Both the position numbers and the translations under genes were made by a program. The notes below the pieces were generated by a model. The model saw only the letters and a list, made by a program, of their open reading frames with translations. It was not told where the DNA came from and made no database searches. Positions 1 through 11,051 of a stretch of DNA of 64,000 bases are shown in pieces. The stretch covers positions 372,001 through 436,000 of the forward strand of contig NZ_JBBPCL010000001.1 in NCBI RefSeq assembly GCF_038039215.1, read 5' to 3'. Positions within the stretch are counted from its first letter, which is position 1, and each line of letters begins with the position of its first letter. The stretch comes from Pseudonocardia sp. T1-2H. GTDB lineage: Bacteria > Actinomycetota > Actinomycetes > Mycobacteriales > Pseudonocardiaceae.

Positions 1-1512
1 GCCGGTCAGGCGGGGCTTCCCAGGTGTGCACCGGCTCGTTCGCCTCGGACATCGCCACGTACCGCTCGAGCATCCCCAGCAGCGCCTTCTCCCGGCTCGC
101 GCCCCGGTTCTCCAGGGCGGCGACCGTGTCCAGCTGCCAGGCGGCCGACGTGCGATGGAGGACGCAGCGCCGCTCGATGACGTTGAGGTAGCGGTCGCGG
201 ACCGCCGCGCCGACCCCCCAGCGCGTCAGACCCTCGTGGGCCAGGGGGAGCAGCTTGCGCAGGGTCAGCTCGTCCGGCCGGATCCATCCGGTGCCGGGCC
301 AGTAGAGCGGGGCCTCCATGCCGTGCTTGGCGGCCGTCGTGAAGTTCTCCTCGGCCGCCTGGAAGGACATCGACTGCCAGAGCGGCTCGTCCGCTTCCAC
401 CAGCACGCGGAGCAGGCCGTAGAAGAACAGCGCGTTCGCGACCATGTCGACGGCGGTGGGCCCGGACGGCAGCACGCGGTTCTCCAGCCGGATGTGCGGC
501 TGCCCGTCCGCGACGTCGTAGACCGGGCGGTTCCAGCGCCAGATCGTCCCGTTGTGCAGCTTGAGCTCCTCGAGCTCCGGGACGTCGCCGGCGCGCAGCA
601 CCGCCATCGGGTCCGTGTCCCCGGCCATCGGCATGATCCCGGGGAAGTACCGGGCGTTCTCGGTGAACAGGTCCAGCACGGAACCGATCCAGCGCTCGCC
701 GAACCACACCCGGGGCCGGACGCCCTGGTTCCGCAGCTCGACCGACCGCACGTCGCAGGCCTGCTTGAACAGGGGGATCCGGGTCTCGGCCCAGAGCCGG
801 CGGCCGAGCAGGAACGGCGAGTTCGCGGCGAGCCCGAGCTGGACGCCCGCGAGGCACTGCGCAGCGTTCCAGTAGGCCGGGAACTCCGCGGGCGAGAGCT
901 GCAGGTGCAGCTGCATCGACGTGCACGCCGCCTCGGCGACGATGGACTCGTAGTCCGCCGAGAAGCGCTCCGGCGGGATGGCGTGCAGGTTCGCCGGATC
1001 GTCGCCCGCGATCTCGATGTGGATCGGCTCGCCGCGCGCGCTCAGGACCTGCTCGTTCAGCACTCTGTAACGTCGGTCACTCGACAGCGACTCGGGCACC
1101 ATGTGCCGTGTCTGCAGCGTGGGGAGGATGCCGATCATCACCACCTGCGAACCGCAGTCGCTGGCCTTCGCCCGGGCCACCGCCAGGTTGTCCAGGAGCT
1201 CGTGTTCGAGATGCCGCCACTGATCACCCGGCAGTGGGCGCGGGGGAGGTTGAGCTCGAGGTTCCAGCGGCCGAGCTCGGTCTGGAACTCCGAGGCCCCG
1301 ATGGCGTTCAGGACGTCCTGGCCGGTCATCGCGGGGGAGAGGTCGTCGTCGACCAGGTTCAGCTCGACCTCGATCCCGGTCATGGGATCGTCCTCGGCGA
1401 ACGGGTGCTCCCGCAGCATCGTGGCCAACGCTTCCAGGCACCGTTGCACCTTGGCCCGATATCGCTGGCGTTCCCGTCGACTGAACCGGGTCCGGTCGAC
1501 GTCCTGGCCCAT
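1..1512 (-). CDS. Glutamate-cysteine ligase family protein (GCS2-like), 3' end beyond window, one frameshift
   Basis: ATP-dependent carboxylate-amine ligase of the glutamate-cysteine ligase type, about 500 residues; only the C-terminal end is cut by the window edge. The N-terminus (MGQDVDRTRFSRRER) reads well from 1512, with the typical MTGIEVELNLVD and ELGRWNLELN segments. It then runs out of frame near 1242-1246, where a run of five G on the + strand would restore the frame if it were six: LNLPPRPLPGDQWRHLEHEL then continues into the long second part with MIGILPTL and the HLQLSPAEFPAYWNAAQ segment. The second part is open to base 1. A one-base loss in a homopolymer explains everything, so I treat the gene as intact. 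It is distinct from the YbdK-type paralogue at 44963-46051. The exact substrate cannot be read from the sequence. Confidence 0.75.
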
Positions 1513-1689
1513 GCGTGAGCTGCCTCCTTGCTTCCGGGTGTCCGGCCTCCGACACCGGCCTGACCGGCCCCGGTCGGGCGGTTACCCACCGTGTCACATC
1601 GCCGAGCGGTCCGGTACCGGCTGAAAGGGCTACCCCGCGCGACGAGCGGCGGCCGACCTGGGCCGATCGGCACCTGGGATCATCAACTC

Positions 1690-2502
1690 GTGGCCACCAT
1701 CACCGCGATCCGGGACCCAGCGGACCCCCGGCTGGACGACTACCGGGACCTCACCGTCGCCGACCGGCGACCGGACCGGCCCGGCGGCCGCGGGATCGTC
1801 ATCGCCGAGGGGGTCGTCGTGGTGCGCCGGCTGATCGACTCGCCCTATCCGGTGCGCTCCCTGCTCGGCGTCCCGCGGCGGCTCGCCGAGCTCGAGGAGG
1901 ACCTCGCCGCGCTCGACGTCCCGGCCTACGAGGCGGACGCGGACACCATGGCGACGACGGTCGGCTTCCACCTCAACCGCGGCGTGCTCGCCGTGGCGGA
2001 CCGGGCCGAGGCGCCGGACGTCGCCGCGCTGGCGCGCACCGCGCGGGTCCTGGCCGTCTGCGAGGGCGTCAACGACCACGAGAACCTCGGCTCGCTGTTC
2101 CGCAACGCCGCGGCCCTGGGCGTCGACGGGATCCTGCTCGGCCCACGCTGCTCGGACCCGCTCTACCGGCGCAGCGTCCGCGTCTCCATGGGGCACGTCC
2201 TGCGGGTGCCGTTCGCGACGATGCCCGAGCCCTGGCCCGCGTCGCTGGACGTCCTGCGGCAGGCCGGGCTGCGCGTCGCGGCGCTCACCCCGGCCGCGGA
2301 CGCGGTGCCGCTCTCCGCCGCCGGCCTGTCCGGCGAACGGGTGGCATTGCTCGTCGGCGCGGAGGGCCCGGGGCTCAGCACGGAGGCGCTACAGGCCGCT
2401 GACCTGCGGGTGAAGATCCCGATGGCCTCCGGGGTCGACTCTCTCAATGTCGCAACGGCCGCCGCGGTGGCCTTCCATGCAGTGGCGCCTTCCGTAACCT
2501 GA
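1690..2502 (+). CDS. SpoU/TrmH-family RNA 2'-O-methyltransferase
   Basis: SAM-dependent 2'-O-ribose methyltransferase of the SPOUT fold, acting on rRNA or tRNA. From the GTG at 1690 it gives 270 residues. The N-terminal substrate-binding part has IAEGVVVVRRLIDS, followed by the knot: NDHENLGSLFRNAAALGVDGILL (motif 1 with the NxGxxxR arginine), VALLVGAEGPGLS (motif 2) and IPMASGVDSLNVATAAAVAFH (motif 3 with SLNV). An open frame extends upstream to 1591, but similarity begins at about ATITAIRDPADPRL, which supports the GTG; there is no strong Shine-Dalgarno sequence. It is followed after four bases by the DUF2537 gene, the same neighbour as in mycobacteria (Rv0881-Rv0882). The target nucleotide is unknown. 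Confidence 0.85.
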   Translation: MATITAIRDPADPRLDDYRDLTVADRRPDRPGGRGIVIAEGVVVVRRLIDSPYPVRSLLGVPRRLAELEEDLAALDVPAYEADADTMATTVGFHLNRGVLAVADRAEAPDVAALARTARVLAVCEGVNDHENLGSLFRNAAALGVDGILLGPRCSDPLYRRSVRVSMGHVLRVPFATMPEPWPASLDVLRQAGLRVAALTPAADAVPLSAAGLSGERVALLVGAEGPGLSTEALQAADLRVKIPMASGVDSLNVATAAAVAFHAVAPSVT

Positions 2503-2506
2503 GAGC

Positions 2507-3088
2507 GTGCACCTCGCTGATGGGGGACAGGTGGTGCTCGGCGACAAGCGGCCGGGCGACTCGGTGCTGCCCTCGGAACTCGAGGACTCGCTGCGCGAAT
2601 GGGGCGCCGTCGCGTCGACCGTCGCGCTGCAGGCGGGGCCGGTCGAGCAAGACCTCGTCCGACGGCGGGGCCGCCAGCTCGCGGGCCGCGTCTCGGACGT
2701 CCTGGGCCGGCCCGTCGAGTACGTGGATCCGGTGACCGGCGGGATCGACGTCGTCCACGGGCCGAACACGGGCCCGCTCGCCGGGCTCCCGCTCGTCGCG
2801 GAGCATCGGCTGCGGGCGGAGTCCGCGGAGCCCACCCCCTGGGCGACGGGCCTGACGGTCGCGGCGTTCTTCGCCGTCCTGGCCGCGGTCGGGGACATCG
2901 CGCTGAGCCGGGCGTTCGGGGCGGCCTTCGGCGCGCTGTGGGTGCCGGCGAACGTGATGGTGGTGCTCGGCCTGGCCCCGTCGCTGTGGCTCGCGCGGCG
3001 GATGCCGTTCTGGCGCTGGATCGCGCTGGGGACGGCGGTCGGACTAGGGGCGGCCTGGGTCTGCCTGATCCTCACCGCGCTCCTCTGA
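2507..3088 (+). CDS. DUF2537 family membrane protein
   Basis: A 193-residue protein from a GTG at 2507, in an apparent operon with the upstream rRNA methylase. The first 115 residues are soluble; the C-terminal 75 form two or three membrane segments (LTVAAFFAVLAAVGDIAL, ALWVPANVMVVLGLAPSLWL and WIALGTAVGLGAAWVCLIL). The family is known as DUF2537, is restricted to actinobacteria and usually sits beside sepH and serC, as here. No catalytic motif is visible and no function is assigned. Confidence 0.8.
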   Translation: MHLADGGQVVLGDKRPGDSVLPSELEDSLREWGAVASTVALQAGPVEQDLVRRRGRQLAGRVSDVLGRPVEYVDPVTGGIDVVHGPNTGPLAGLPLVAEHRLRAESAEPTPWATGLTVAAFFAVLAAVGDIALSRAFGAAFGALWVPANVMVVLGLAPSLWLARRMPFWRWIALGTAVGLGAAWVCLILTALL

Positions 3089-3450
3089 GCGCCCCTGGCC
3101 GCCTGCCGTGCGCTGACGCGACGGCCCGGCCGACCTACGGGCTCCCCATGAGGTGCCGGGCTCGCCTCGCCGAGTTCCGGACGCGACGAGCGCAACGAGA
3201 TCAGCGGGTCGAACCACCGCTCGTGGGCGACGCGATCCGGGCTTGGTCGGCGCCTGCGGTACCGGGCGGCCACAACGGCCCGGTCTGGTCTGTATCGCGG
3301 ACCGTGAGCAACTCGTGCTGATCACCGTTTCAGGCCCCTGACGGGCCGTCCGTGGCCGGTGAGGGGGTGCCGGCGGCGATCAGGCCTGCTCGAGGTCCGG
3401 ACAGCACTCGACCCGCGCTCCGGGGTCGGAACGCGGGTCGGGCGGGTGGT
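3089..3450. other. Intergenic stretch between convergent genes, no gene seen
   Basis: About 360 bases between the ends of the DUF2537 gene and sepH. Reading both strands I see no convincing ORF, RNA gene or strong T-tailed terminator. There are only short imperfect GC inverted repeats around 3330-3360. Confidence 0.5.
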
Positions 3451-5140
3451 TCAGCGCTGGCCGCGGACGCCCAGCAGGACCTCGTCCCAGGAGGGCATGA
3501 CGGGCTTGCCCTTCTTGGTCCGCTTGGGGGGCGGGGCCTGCTCAGCCGCGGGCTTCTCGGCCGCGGCAGGCTTCGACGTCGGGGCTGCGGTGCTCGGGGT
3601 CTTGGTAGCAGGGGTCTCGGCGGCAGGGGTCTCGACAGCAGGGACCTCGGGGGCCGGGGACGGCTTGGCCGGAGTGCCGGACGCCGGAGCCGGCTTCGCC
3701 TGGGCCTCGGTGGCAGGGGCCTCGGTGGCAGGGGCCTCGGCGGCAGGGGCCTCGGCGGCAGGGACCTCGGCGGCAGGGGTGTCGGTGGCAGGGGTGTCGG
3801 TGGCAGGGCCCGCCTCGGCCGCGGCCGCAGTTGCCTGCTCGGAGCGGCTCGTCGTTGCCGGTGCTCCCGCTGATCCGGTCGCGGCTGCCCGGGTCGGCTC
3901 GGAGCCCGTCACCGCGGTCGGCTCGGAGCCGGTCGGCGCGGCCGGCTCGGGGCCGGTCTCCGCCGCCGGGGTCGACGCCGAGCCGGCTGTGGCCGCCGTA
4001 GCCCCTTCGGAGGTCGTCCCTGCCGGAGCCGTCTCGGAACCGGTGGCCGCTGAAGGAGCCGACTCGGGAGCTCGCCGCCGCGGAGGGCTTCTCTCCCGGA
4101 GCCGGGTCGGCCTCCGAGAGGTCCGGCGGAACGCCCGCAGGCTCGGCCACCGGCCGATCGCCCGTCGCCGTCGCAGCCGGATGGTCGCCCGCCGCGGAAG
4201 TGTCAGCCGGCTGAGCACTGGAGGAGGAGCCGCCGGCGGGCTGATCCCTCTGCGCCGCCTCGTTCTCCGCGTCCACGGCACCCGTGGGTGCCGCCCGGTT
4301 CCAGGCCGGCGCTCCCGCGGCCTCGTCCGGCTCCTCCACCGGCGCCGGCTCCGGCTCCGGGCGGCGCGGCGGCTGCGGGCGCCGCTGCTCCGGCGCGACG
4401 GACCGCGAACGGGTGTCCGAGCCGCCCAGCGGGCGCTCGCGCACGCCCATGCCGGAGGCGGCGCGAACCATCTCGGCCCGCGCCTGCTCGGACTGCCGGC
4501 GGTCCTGCTCCTCCTCGGAGCGGGCGATGTCGATCACGGGTCCGACGGTGCGCAGCGGGCGTTGCGGCAGGCCCTCGACCAGGTCGGAGGCGTGCTCGTC
4601 GAGCGCGGTGACCGTGCCGCCGTGCGCCCCGGGCTGGAACGTCCAGTGCGCCCGGATGTCCGACCGGCCCGCCCGCCAGCTGAGCGCGACGACCCACTTG
4701 CCGTCCTCGCCCTTCCAGGAGTCCCAGTCCGCCTCGGTGTGGTCCTGCCCGCGGAGCCCGAAGGTGTGCGCGACGGTCTCGCCGAGGGTGCGGACGTCCG
4801 GCCCGTCGCTCCGTACGGGGTGCGCGGCCCGGGCGACCTCGGCCGTCCGGGTGCGCTCCAGCAGCACCGGGTAGGCGAAGCGCTCGATCTTCTGGGCGGG
4901 TACCCCGGCGGCCGAGGCAACCTGCTCCACGGACGCCCCGGCCCGGATCCGGGCTTGGATCTCACGTGGTCGCAACTGGCTCTCCAACTCGATCGCGATC
5001 TGTCCGAGCCGGGTGAGGTCACCGCGCGCGGCGGCCCGCAACTGCTCGTCGGCCGGGACCGTGAAGCGTTCGCGGCGCCCGGGGTCCTCGAGGACGACCG
5101 AACCGTCCTCGGTGATCCCGACGACCCGCAACGCCCGCAT
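3451..5140 (-). CDS. sepH: Cell-division regulator SepH, frameshifted in its linker
   Basis: SepH interacts with FtsZ and promotes septum assembly in actinobacteria. The N-terminal DUF3071 domain reads cleanly from the ATG at 5140, preceded by GGGGAGG: MRALRVVGITEDGSVVLED, then LRPREIQARIRAG (helix-turn-helix-like), IERFAYPVLLERTRTAEVA and SWKGEDGKWVV. A long Pro/Ala/Glu linker follows. Near 4070-4085 the frame changes; the downstream half in the other frame is Ala/Pro/Thr/Glu-rich and ends in KPVMPSWDEVLLGVRGQR, which matches the conserved basic SepH tail (PSWDEI motif). In the first frame the same DNA gives an implausible Cys/Arg repeat. The net shift is one extra or two missing bases. Gene order with serC matches mycobacteria (Rv0883c-Rv0884c). 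Confidence 0.85.
3704..3810 (-). repeat. 15-bp tandem repeats encoding (P/A)-A-T/A-E-A/V in the SepH linker
   Basis: About seven head-to-tail copies of a 15-bp unit (TCGGYGGCAGGGGYC on the + strand) encode Ala-Thr/Ala-Glu-Ala/Val-Pro pentapeptides in the disordered SepH linker. The period is a multiple of three, so copy-number change would leave the frame intact. Confidence 0.8.
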
Positions 5141-5433
5141 CGAGGCCTCCCCGCTGTCTCACGTCCCCGTCCGGGTGACGGTAGATGCCGATCCGTGTCC
5201 GACGGGTGAGGCGCGCCGGGACCGGATTCCCCTGGTGAACGGGGTATATCCGGCCTGCGACGCGTCCGGCTCCACCGGCGTTCGGCAGAGAGTTGCACGG
5301 AGTCGACCACTTGGTAAAGCCGAGATCCATGTTACGGATGTGACTACAGTGCGTCACCCCCCTCCGGATCACGGACCGGATACGACGGCGGCCGGGCCGC
5401 TCGAAGGCAGACCCGGCCGCGTCGAGGGGTGCG

Positions 5434-6627
<1,194 letters not shown>

Positions 6628-7610
6628 TCAGGCGCTCGCCGGCACCCGGAACGACCGCCGGTAGGCGAGGGGCGACATCCCGATCGCCGCGTGCAGGTGC
6701 TGGCGCAGCGACGCCGTGCTGCCGAAGCCCGCGCGGGCGGCGATCCCCTCGACGGGCAGGTCCGTCGTCTCCAGCAGGCGGCGGGCCAGTTCCACGCGGC
6801 GGGTGGTGAGCCAGCGGCCGGGGCTGAGGCCCGTCTCGGCGCGGAAGCGGCGGGTGAAGGTCCGGACGCTCATCGCGGACCGGGCCGCGAGCTCGTCGAG
6901 GGAGAGGGGTTCGGCGAGGTGCTCCAGCGCCCAGGTGCGCGCCGCCGCGGTGCTCGCGCCCGCCGGCTCCGGCACGGGCTGCTCGACGAACTGGGACTGC
7001 CCGCCTTCCCGCCACGGCGCGACGACGCTGCGCCGGGCGACCGTGGCGGCGACCTCCGCGCCGTGGTCGCGCCGGACGAGGTGCAGCAGCAGGTCGATCC
7101 CGGCGGCGTTGCCCGCGGAGGTGAGCACGTCCCCGTCGTCGACGAACAGGACGTCCGGGTCCAGCTCGACCTGCGGGTACAGCGCCCGGAACCGGTCGGT
7201 GTGCAGCCAGTGCGTGGTGGCGGGGCGGCCGTCGAGCAGGCCCGCGGCCGCGAGGACGAACGCGCCGGTGCAGATCGAGACCACCCGGCCGCGCTCCGCC
7301 GCGTCCCGCAGGACGCCGGCGAGCTCGGCGAGATCGACCCGTCGTCCATCTGCGGGCCGCCGTTGTGCCCGGGGACGATCAGCGTCTGCGCGGTCCCGAC
7401 GATCTCCGGCCCGTGTTCGGGCAGCACCGAGTAGCCGGCGGACGTGCGGACCGGGCCGCCGTCGAGGGTCGTGACCCGGACCCGGTAGAGCGGTGCACCG
7501 TCGGGCCCCGCCGCGCTGCCCAGCAGCCTGTGGGGCAGCCCCAGCTCGAACGCGATCACTCCCGGCAGCGCCAGCACCGCGACCTCGTGACGTGATGCGC
7601 GCCTCGGCAT
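6628..7610 (-). CDS. GlxA-type transcriptional regulator (DJ-1/PfpI + AraC), frameshifted
   Basis: Two-domain regulator. Starting at ATG 7610 (MPRRASRHEVAVLALPG), the first part is a DJ-1/PfpI-like amidase-fold domain (FELGLPHRLLG, LIVPGHNGGP). The frame breaks near 7338-7340; adding one base to the CCC run on the + strand gives DDGVDLAELAGVLRDAA and joins to VVSICTGAFVLAAAGLLDGRPATTHW, the nucleophile-elbow region of this family. The C-terminal AraC domain has two helix-turn-helices (LDELAARSAMSVRTFTRRF and VEGIAARAGFGSTASLRQHL). It is divergent from the MFS gene at 7681 with only 70 bases between, so it probably controls that transporter. The ligand is unknown. Confidence 0.85.
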
Positions 7611-7680
7611 GGCCGGATTCTTGCACAGTATGTCTGTCCGGCCACTTCCGTTGCTCGTTCGCGCCGACGATGCTGATCCG

Positions 7681-8973
7681 GTGACCGAACTCGACACCGT
7701 GGGCGTGACGCCGCGCCGGGGCCGGCGGATCCACCCGGCCTGGTGGGCCGCGGCCGCCACGTTCCTGGCCCTCATCGGCGCGGCGGGCTTCCGCTCGACG
7801 CCGGGGGTGATGGTCGAGCCCCTGAACGACGAGTTCGGCTGGTCCATCGGCACGATCTCGGTCGCGCTCGCGGTCAACCTCGCGCTGTTCGGGATCACCG
7901 CGCCGTTCGCCGCGGCGCTGATGGAGCGCTTCGGCATCCGCCGGGTGGTGGCGAGCGCGCTCGTCCTCGTCGCGCTCGGCAGCGGGCTGACCGTGTTCAT
8001 GACCGCGTCCTGGCAGCTCGTGATGCTGTGGGGCGTCGTCGTCGGGATCGGGACCGGCTCGATGGCGATGGCCCTGGTGGCGACGGTCGTCGGGCGCTGG
8101 TTCGTGGCCCGCCGCGGCCTCGTCTCCGGCATCCTGACGGCGGCGAACGCGACCGGGCAGCTGATCTTCCTGCCCGCGATCGCGCACATCGTCGCGACCG
8201 GCGGCTGGCGCGCCGCGGCGCTGACCGTCAGCGGCGCGGCACTGGTCGTCGTGCCGATCGTGCTGCTGTTCCTGCGCAACCGGCCCTCGGACGTCGGCGC
8301 GCTGCCGTACGGCGGGACCGAGGCGGACGTCGTCGAGCCGCTGCGGTCCGGCGCCGCGAAGCTCGCGATCACGACGCTCATCACCGCGGCGAGGAACCGG
8401 ACGTTCTGGCTGCTCATGGCCGGATTCTTCGTCTGCGGCGCCACGACCAACGGGCTGATCCAGTCCCACTTCGTGCCGGCCGCCCACGACCACGGCATGC
8501 CCGCCACGACGGCGGCGAGCCTGCTGGCGATCGTCGGGATCTTCGACCTGGTGGGGACGATCTTCTCCGGCTGGCTGACCGACCGGTACGACCCGCGGGT
8601 CCTGCTCGCCGCCTACTACCTGCTGCGCGGGGTGTCGCTGGCGCTGCTGCCGCCGCTGTTCGGCGCGGACGTCGACGCGAGCATCTTCGCGTTCATCATC
8701 TTCTACGGCCTGGACTGGGTGGCCACGGTGCCGCCGACGATGGCGCTGTGCCGCTCCGCGTTCGGGGCGTCCGCGCCGATCGTGTTCGGCTGGGTGTTCG
8801 CCTCGCACCAGCTGGGCGCGGCGTTCGCGGCGCTGGTCGCGGGGCTGGTGCGGGACGCCCTGGGCAGCTACGACGCCGCGTGGTTCGGCGGGGCGGTGCT
8901 CTGCGGGCTCGCGGTCGTCGCGTCCCTCGCCATCCGCAAGGCTCCGCGCAAGGTGGCGCCCGTTCCCGCCTGA
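7681..8973 (+). CDS. MFS transporter (12 TM)
   Basis: Major facilitator superfamily permease of 430 residues from GTG 7681. About twelve hydrophobic segments are visible; the loop 2-3 signature is ALMERFGIRRVV, with WLTDRYDPRVLL in the second half. It resembles the oxalate/formate-antiporter-like or monocarboxylate group (SIGTISVALAVNLALFG near the first helices), but substrate cannot be read from the sequence. It is transcribed divergently from the GlxA-type regulator, which suggests local control. A perfect palindrome follows the stop codon and may end transcription. Confidence 0.8.
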   Translation: MTELDTVGVTPRRGRRIHPAWWAAAATFLALIGAAGFRSTPGVMVEPLNDEFGWSIGTISVALAVNLALFGITAPFAAALMERFGIRRVVASALVLVALGSGLTVFMTASWQLVMLWGVVVGIGTGSMAMALVATVVGRWFVARRGLVSGILTAANATGQLIFLPAIAHIVATGGWRAAALTVSGAALVVVPIVLLFLRNRPSDVGALPYGGTEADVVEPLRSGAAKLAITTLITAARNRTFWLLMAGFFVCGATTNGLIQSHFVPAAHDHGMPATTAASLLAIVGIFDLVGTIFSGWLTDRYDPRVLLAAYYLLRGVSLALLPPLFGADVDASIFAFIIFYGLDWVATVPPTMALCRSAFGASAPIVFGWVFASHQLGAAFAALVAGLVRDALGSYDAAWFGGAVLCGLAVVASLAIRKAPRKVAPVPA

Positions 8974-8994
8974 ATATGCAGGTCAGGTGGGGTC

Positions 8995-9034
8995 GTGCGC
9001 GTGGAACCTCGCTAGAACGAGGTTCCACGCGCAC
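8995..9034. repeat. Perfect 17-bp palindrome, dispersed element copy A
   Basis: Arms GTGCGCGTGGAACCTCG (8995-9011) and CGAGGTTCCACGCGCAC (9018-9034) pair perfectly around a CTAGAA loop. It lies between the convergent MFS gene and citA and could act as a two-way terminator. The 20-base core AACCTCGCTAGAACGAGGTT is identical, on the opposite strand, to the core of the element at 60004-60045, while the outer arms differ by paired substitutions. Confidence 0.85.
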
Positions 9035-9038
9035 AGGG

Positions 9039-10181
9039 TCAGCCGGAGACCAGGTCCCAGCCCTCGACGTCCTGCGGCTTCCGCGGGCCCGGGCCGATGT
9101 ACTGTGCGGACGGCCGGACCAGCTTGTTCTCCAGCTTCTGCTCCACGATGTGCGCGGACCAGCCCGCCGTGCGGGCGCTGGTGAACATCGCCGGCATCAT
9201 GTGCGGCGGGACCTGGGCGAAGTCCAGGATCACCGCGGCCCAGAACTCGACGTTCGTCTCGATCGGGTGGTCCGGGCGGCGCTCGCGCAGGATCGACAGC
9301 GCGGCACGCTCGAGCCCGGCGGCCACCTCGAAGCGCGGGGCGTTCAGCTCCTGGCAGGTGCGGCGCAGCACGCGGGCCCGGGGGTCCTCGGCCCGGTAGA
9401 CCCGGTGCCCGAAGCCCATGAGCTTCTCCTTGCGGTCCAGGATGCCCTTGACCAGCGCCTCCGGGTCCCCGGTCCGCTCCACCTCGGCGATCATCGGCAG
9501 CACCCGGGCCGGCGCGCCGCCGTGCAGCGGGCCGGACATGGCGCCGATCGCCCCGGACAGGGACGCCGCGACGTCCGCGCCGGTGGACGCGATGACCCGC
9601 GCGGTGAACGTCGAGGCGTTCATGCCGTGCTCGGCCGCGGAGACCCAGTAGGCGTCGATGGCCCGCACGTGGGCGGGGTCCGGCTCGCCGCGCCAGCGCA
9701 CCATGAACCGTTCGGTGATCGTCTTCGCCTCGTCGATCCGCGCCTGCGGCACGGCCGGGACGCCGATCCCGCGGGCGGACTGCGCGACGTAGGACAGCGC
9801 CATCACCGAGGCCCGGGCCAGCTGGTCCCGCGCCTCCTCGACGGAGGTGTCCAGCAGCGGCTGGTACCCCCAGTGCGGTGCCAGCATGGCCAGCGCGGCC
9901 TGGACGTCGACGCGCACGTCGCCGGTGTGCACGGGGATGGGGAACGGCTCCGCCGGCGGCAGGCCCGGCCCGAACCGGCCGTCGACGAGCAGCGCCCAGA
10001 CGTTGCCGAAGGACACCGTCCCGACCAGGTCCTCGATGTCGACACCGCGATAGCGCAGGGCACCCCCGTCCTTGTCCGGCTCGGCGATCTGCGTGCGGAA
10101 CGCGACGTGTCCCTCGAGGCCGGACTTGAAGCCCGGCGGCGGCGGGGGCACGTCGTGTGCGTCGGGGACGGACACCGGCAT
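9039..10181 (-). CDS. citA: Citrate synthase 2 (CitA type)
   Basis: Citrate synthase-fold enzyme of 380 residues condensing acetyl-CoA with oxaloacetate or a related 2-oxoacid. Motifs seen: ALRYRGVDIEDLVG near the N-terminus, AEHGMNASTFTARV, GPLHGGAPARVL (catalytic histidine loop) and [15 protein letters not shown], then ETNVEFWAAVIL near the C-terminus. It matches the second mycobacterial synthase CitA (Rv0889c) better than GltA. It is divergent from pdxH. A second, GltA-type synthase lies 2.6 kb downstream, so one of the two may serve methylcitrate synthesis; the sequence alone does not decide. Confidence 0.85.
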   Translation of the reverse strand: MPVSVPDAHDVPPPPPGFKSGLEGHVAFRTQIAEPDKDGGALRYRGVDIEDLVGTVSFGNVWALLVDGRFGPGLPPAEPFPIPVHTGDVRVDVQAALAMLAPHWGYQPLLDTSVEEARDQLARASVMALSYVAQSARGIGVPAVPQARIDEAKTITERFMVRWRGEPDPAHVRAIDAYWVSAAEHGMNASTFTARVIASTGADVAASLSGAIGAMSGPLHGGAPARVLPMIAEVERTGDPEALVKGILDRKEKLMGFGHRVYRAEDPRARVLRRTCQELNAPRFEVAAGLERAALSILRERRPDHPIETNVEFWAAVILDFAQVPPHMMPAMFTSARTAGWSAHIVEQKLENKLVRPSAQYIGPGPRKPQDVEGWDLVSG

Positions 10182-10337
10182 CTCCTCTGATCCAGGTGGT
10201 TTTCGCCGTCACCCTCCCGTCCACCCGCACGTCGCACAACGGTGCGTCCGGGTGGGCTCTGTCACCGGACCCGTTCGGAGGGTGGTCGCCGCGTCGAGCG
10301 CGACCTAGCGTCGAAGCCCCCACGAGGAGGTGTGCGA

Positions 10338-11000
10338 ATGACGGTTCCCACGCAGAATCCGCTGTCCGCCATGCGCGTCGACTACCGGAGCGGCGAGCTC
10401 GACGTCGACGTGCTCGCGCCGACCTGGCACGAGCAGCTGACCGTCTGGCTGGCGGAGGCGCAGGCGGCCGGGCTGCCCGAGGCGAACGCGATGGTGCTGG
10501 CCACGGCGGACCTCGAGGGCCACCCGTCCTCGCGCACCGTCCTGTGCAAGGGCCTCGACGAGCGTGGCGTCGTCTTCTACACCAACTACACCTCGGCCAA
10601 GAGCCACGACCTGCGCCGCTCGCGCTTCGCGTCGGTGACGTTCCCCTGGTACGGCCTGCAGCGGCAGGTCCACCTGCGGGGCCGGGTGGAGCAGGCGAGC
10701 GCTGCGGAGGCCGACGCCTACTGGGCCAGCCGCCCCCGTGGTTCGCAGCTGGGGGCGTGGGCGTCCGCCCAGTCCGTCACGGTCCACGACCGCAACGTCC
10801 TCGACGACGCGCTCGAGAGCATCACCCGGCGGTTCGCGGACACCGAGGCCATCCCGCGGCCTCCGCACTGGGGCGGCTGGCGGCTGCTCCCGGACGAGGT
10901 CGAGTTCTGGCAGGGCCGCACGAACCGGATGCACGACCGGCTGCGCTTCGTCGGGAATCGGGACGACCGCACCTGGCGGGTCGTCCGGCTCGCGCCCTGA
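10338..11000 (+). CDS. pdxH: Pyridoxine/pyridoxamine 5'-phosphate oxidase
   Basis: FMN enzyme producing pyridoxal 5'-phosphate. It is 220 residues from ATG 10338, with GAGGAGG seven bases upstream. Typical segments are EANAMVLATADLEGHPSSRTVLCKG (FMN and substrate contacts), GVVFYTNYTSAKSHDL, VHLRGRVEQ, YWASRPRGSQLGAWAS and the C-terminal EFWQGRTNRMHDRL plus WRVVRLAP tail, which is complete and diagnostic. It is likely monocistronic or reads on into the MFS gene 52 bases downstream. Confidence 0.95.
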   Translation: MTVPTQNPLSAMRVDYRSGELDVDVLAPTWHEQLTVWLAEAQAAGLPEANAMVLATADLEGHPSSRTVLCKGLDERGVVFYTNYTSAKSHDLRRSRFASVTFPWYGLQRQVHLRGRVEQASAAEADAYWASRPRGSQLGAWASAQSVTVHDRNVLDDALESITRRFADTEAIPRPPHWGGWRLLPDEVEFWQGRTNRMHDRLRFVGNRDDRTWRVVRLAP

Positions 11001-11051
11001 CCGTCCACGCGGGGGCGCCCGGCGTGGGTCCCTTCTGGTAATCCTGGGGAC

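Noticed and set aside
3704..3810. Short regular repeats that could suggest a CRISPR array
   Set aside because: 15-bp head-to-tail units without spacers, in phase with the SepH coding frame.
3542..4070. Cys/Arg/His repeat (CHRHPCHRHPC-like) resembling a metal-binding tail
   Set aside because: It is SepH linker DNA read in the wrong frame after the frameshift; the other frame gives the expected Ala/Pro/Glu linker and conserved tail.
6628..8808. A very long minus-strand frame running from the GlxA-type regulator through the MFS gene
   Set aside because: Only the part below about 7340 is the AraC domain; the rest is Arg/Asp/Gly-rich antisense of the MFS gene, a normal shadow in high-GC DNA.
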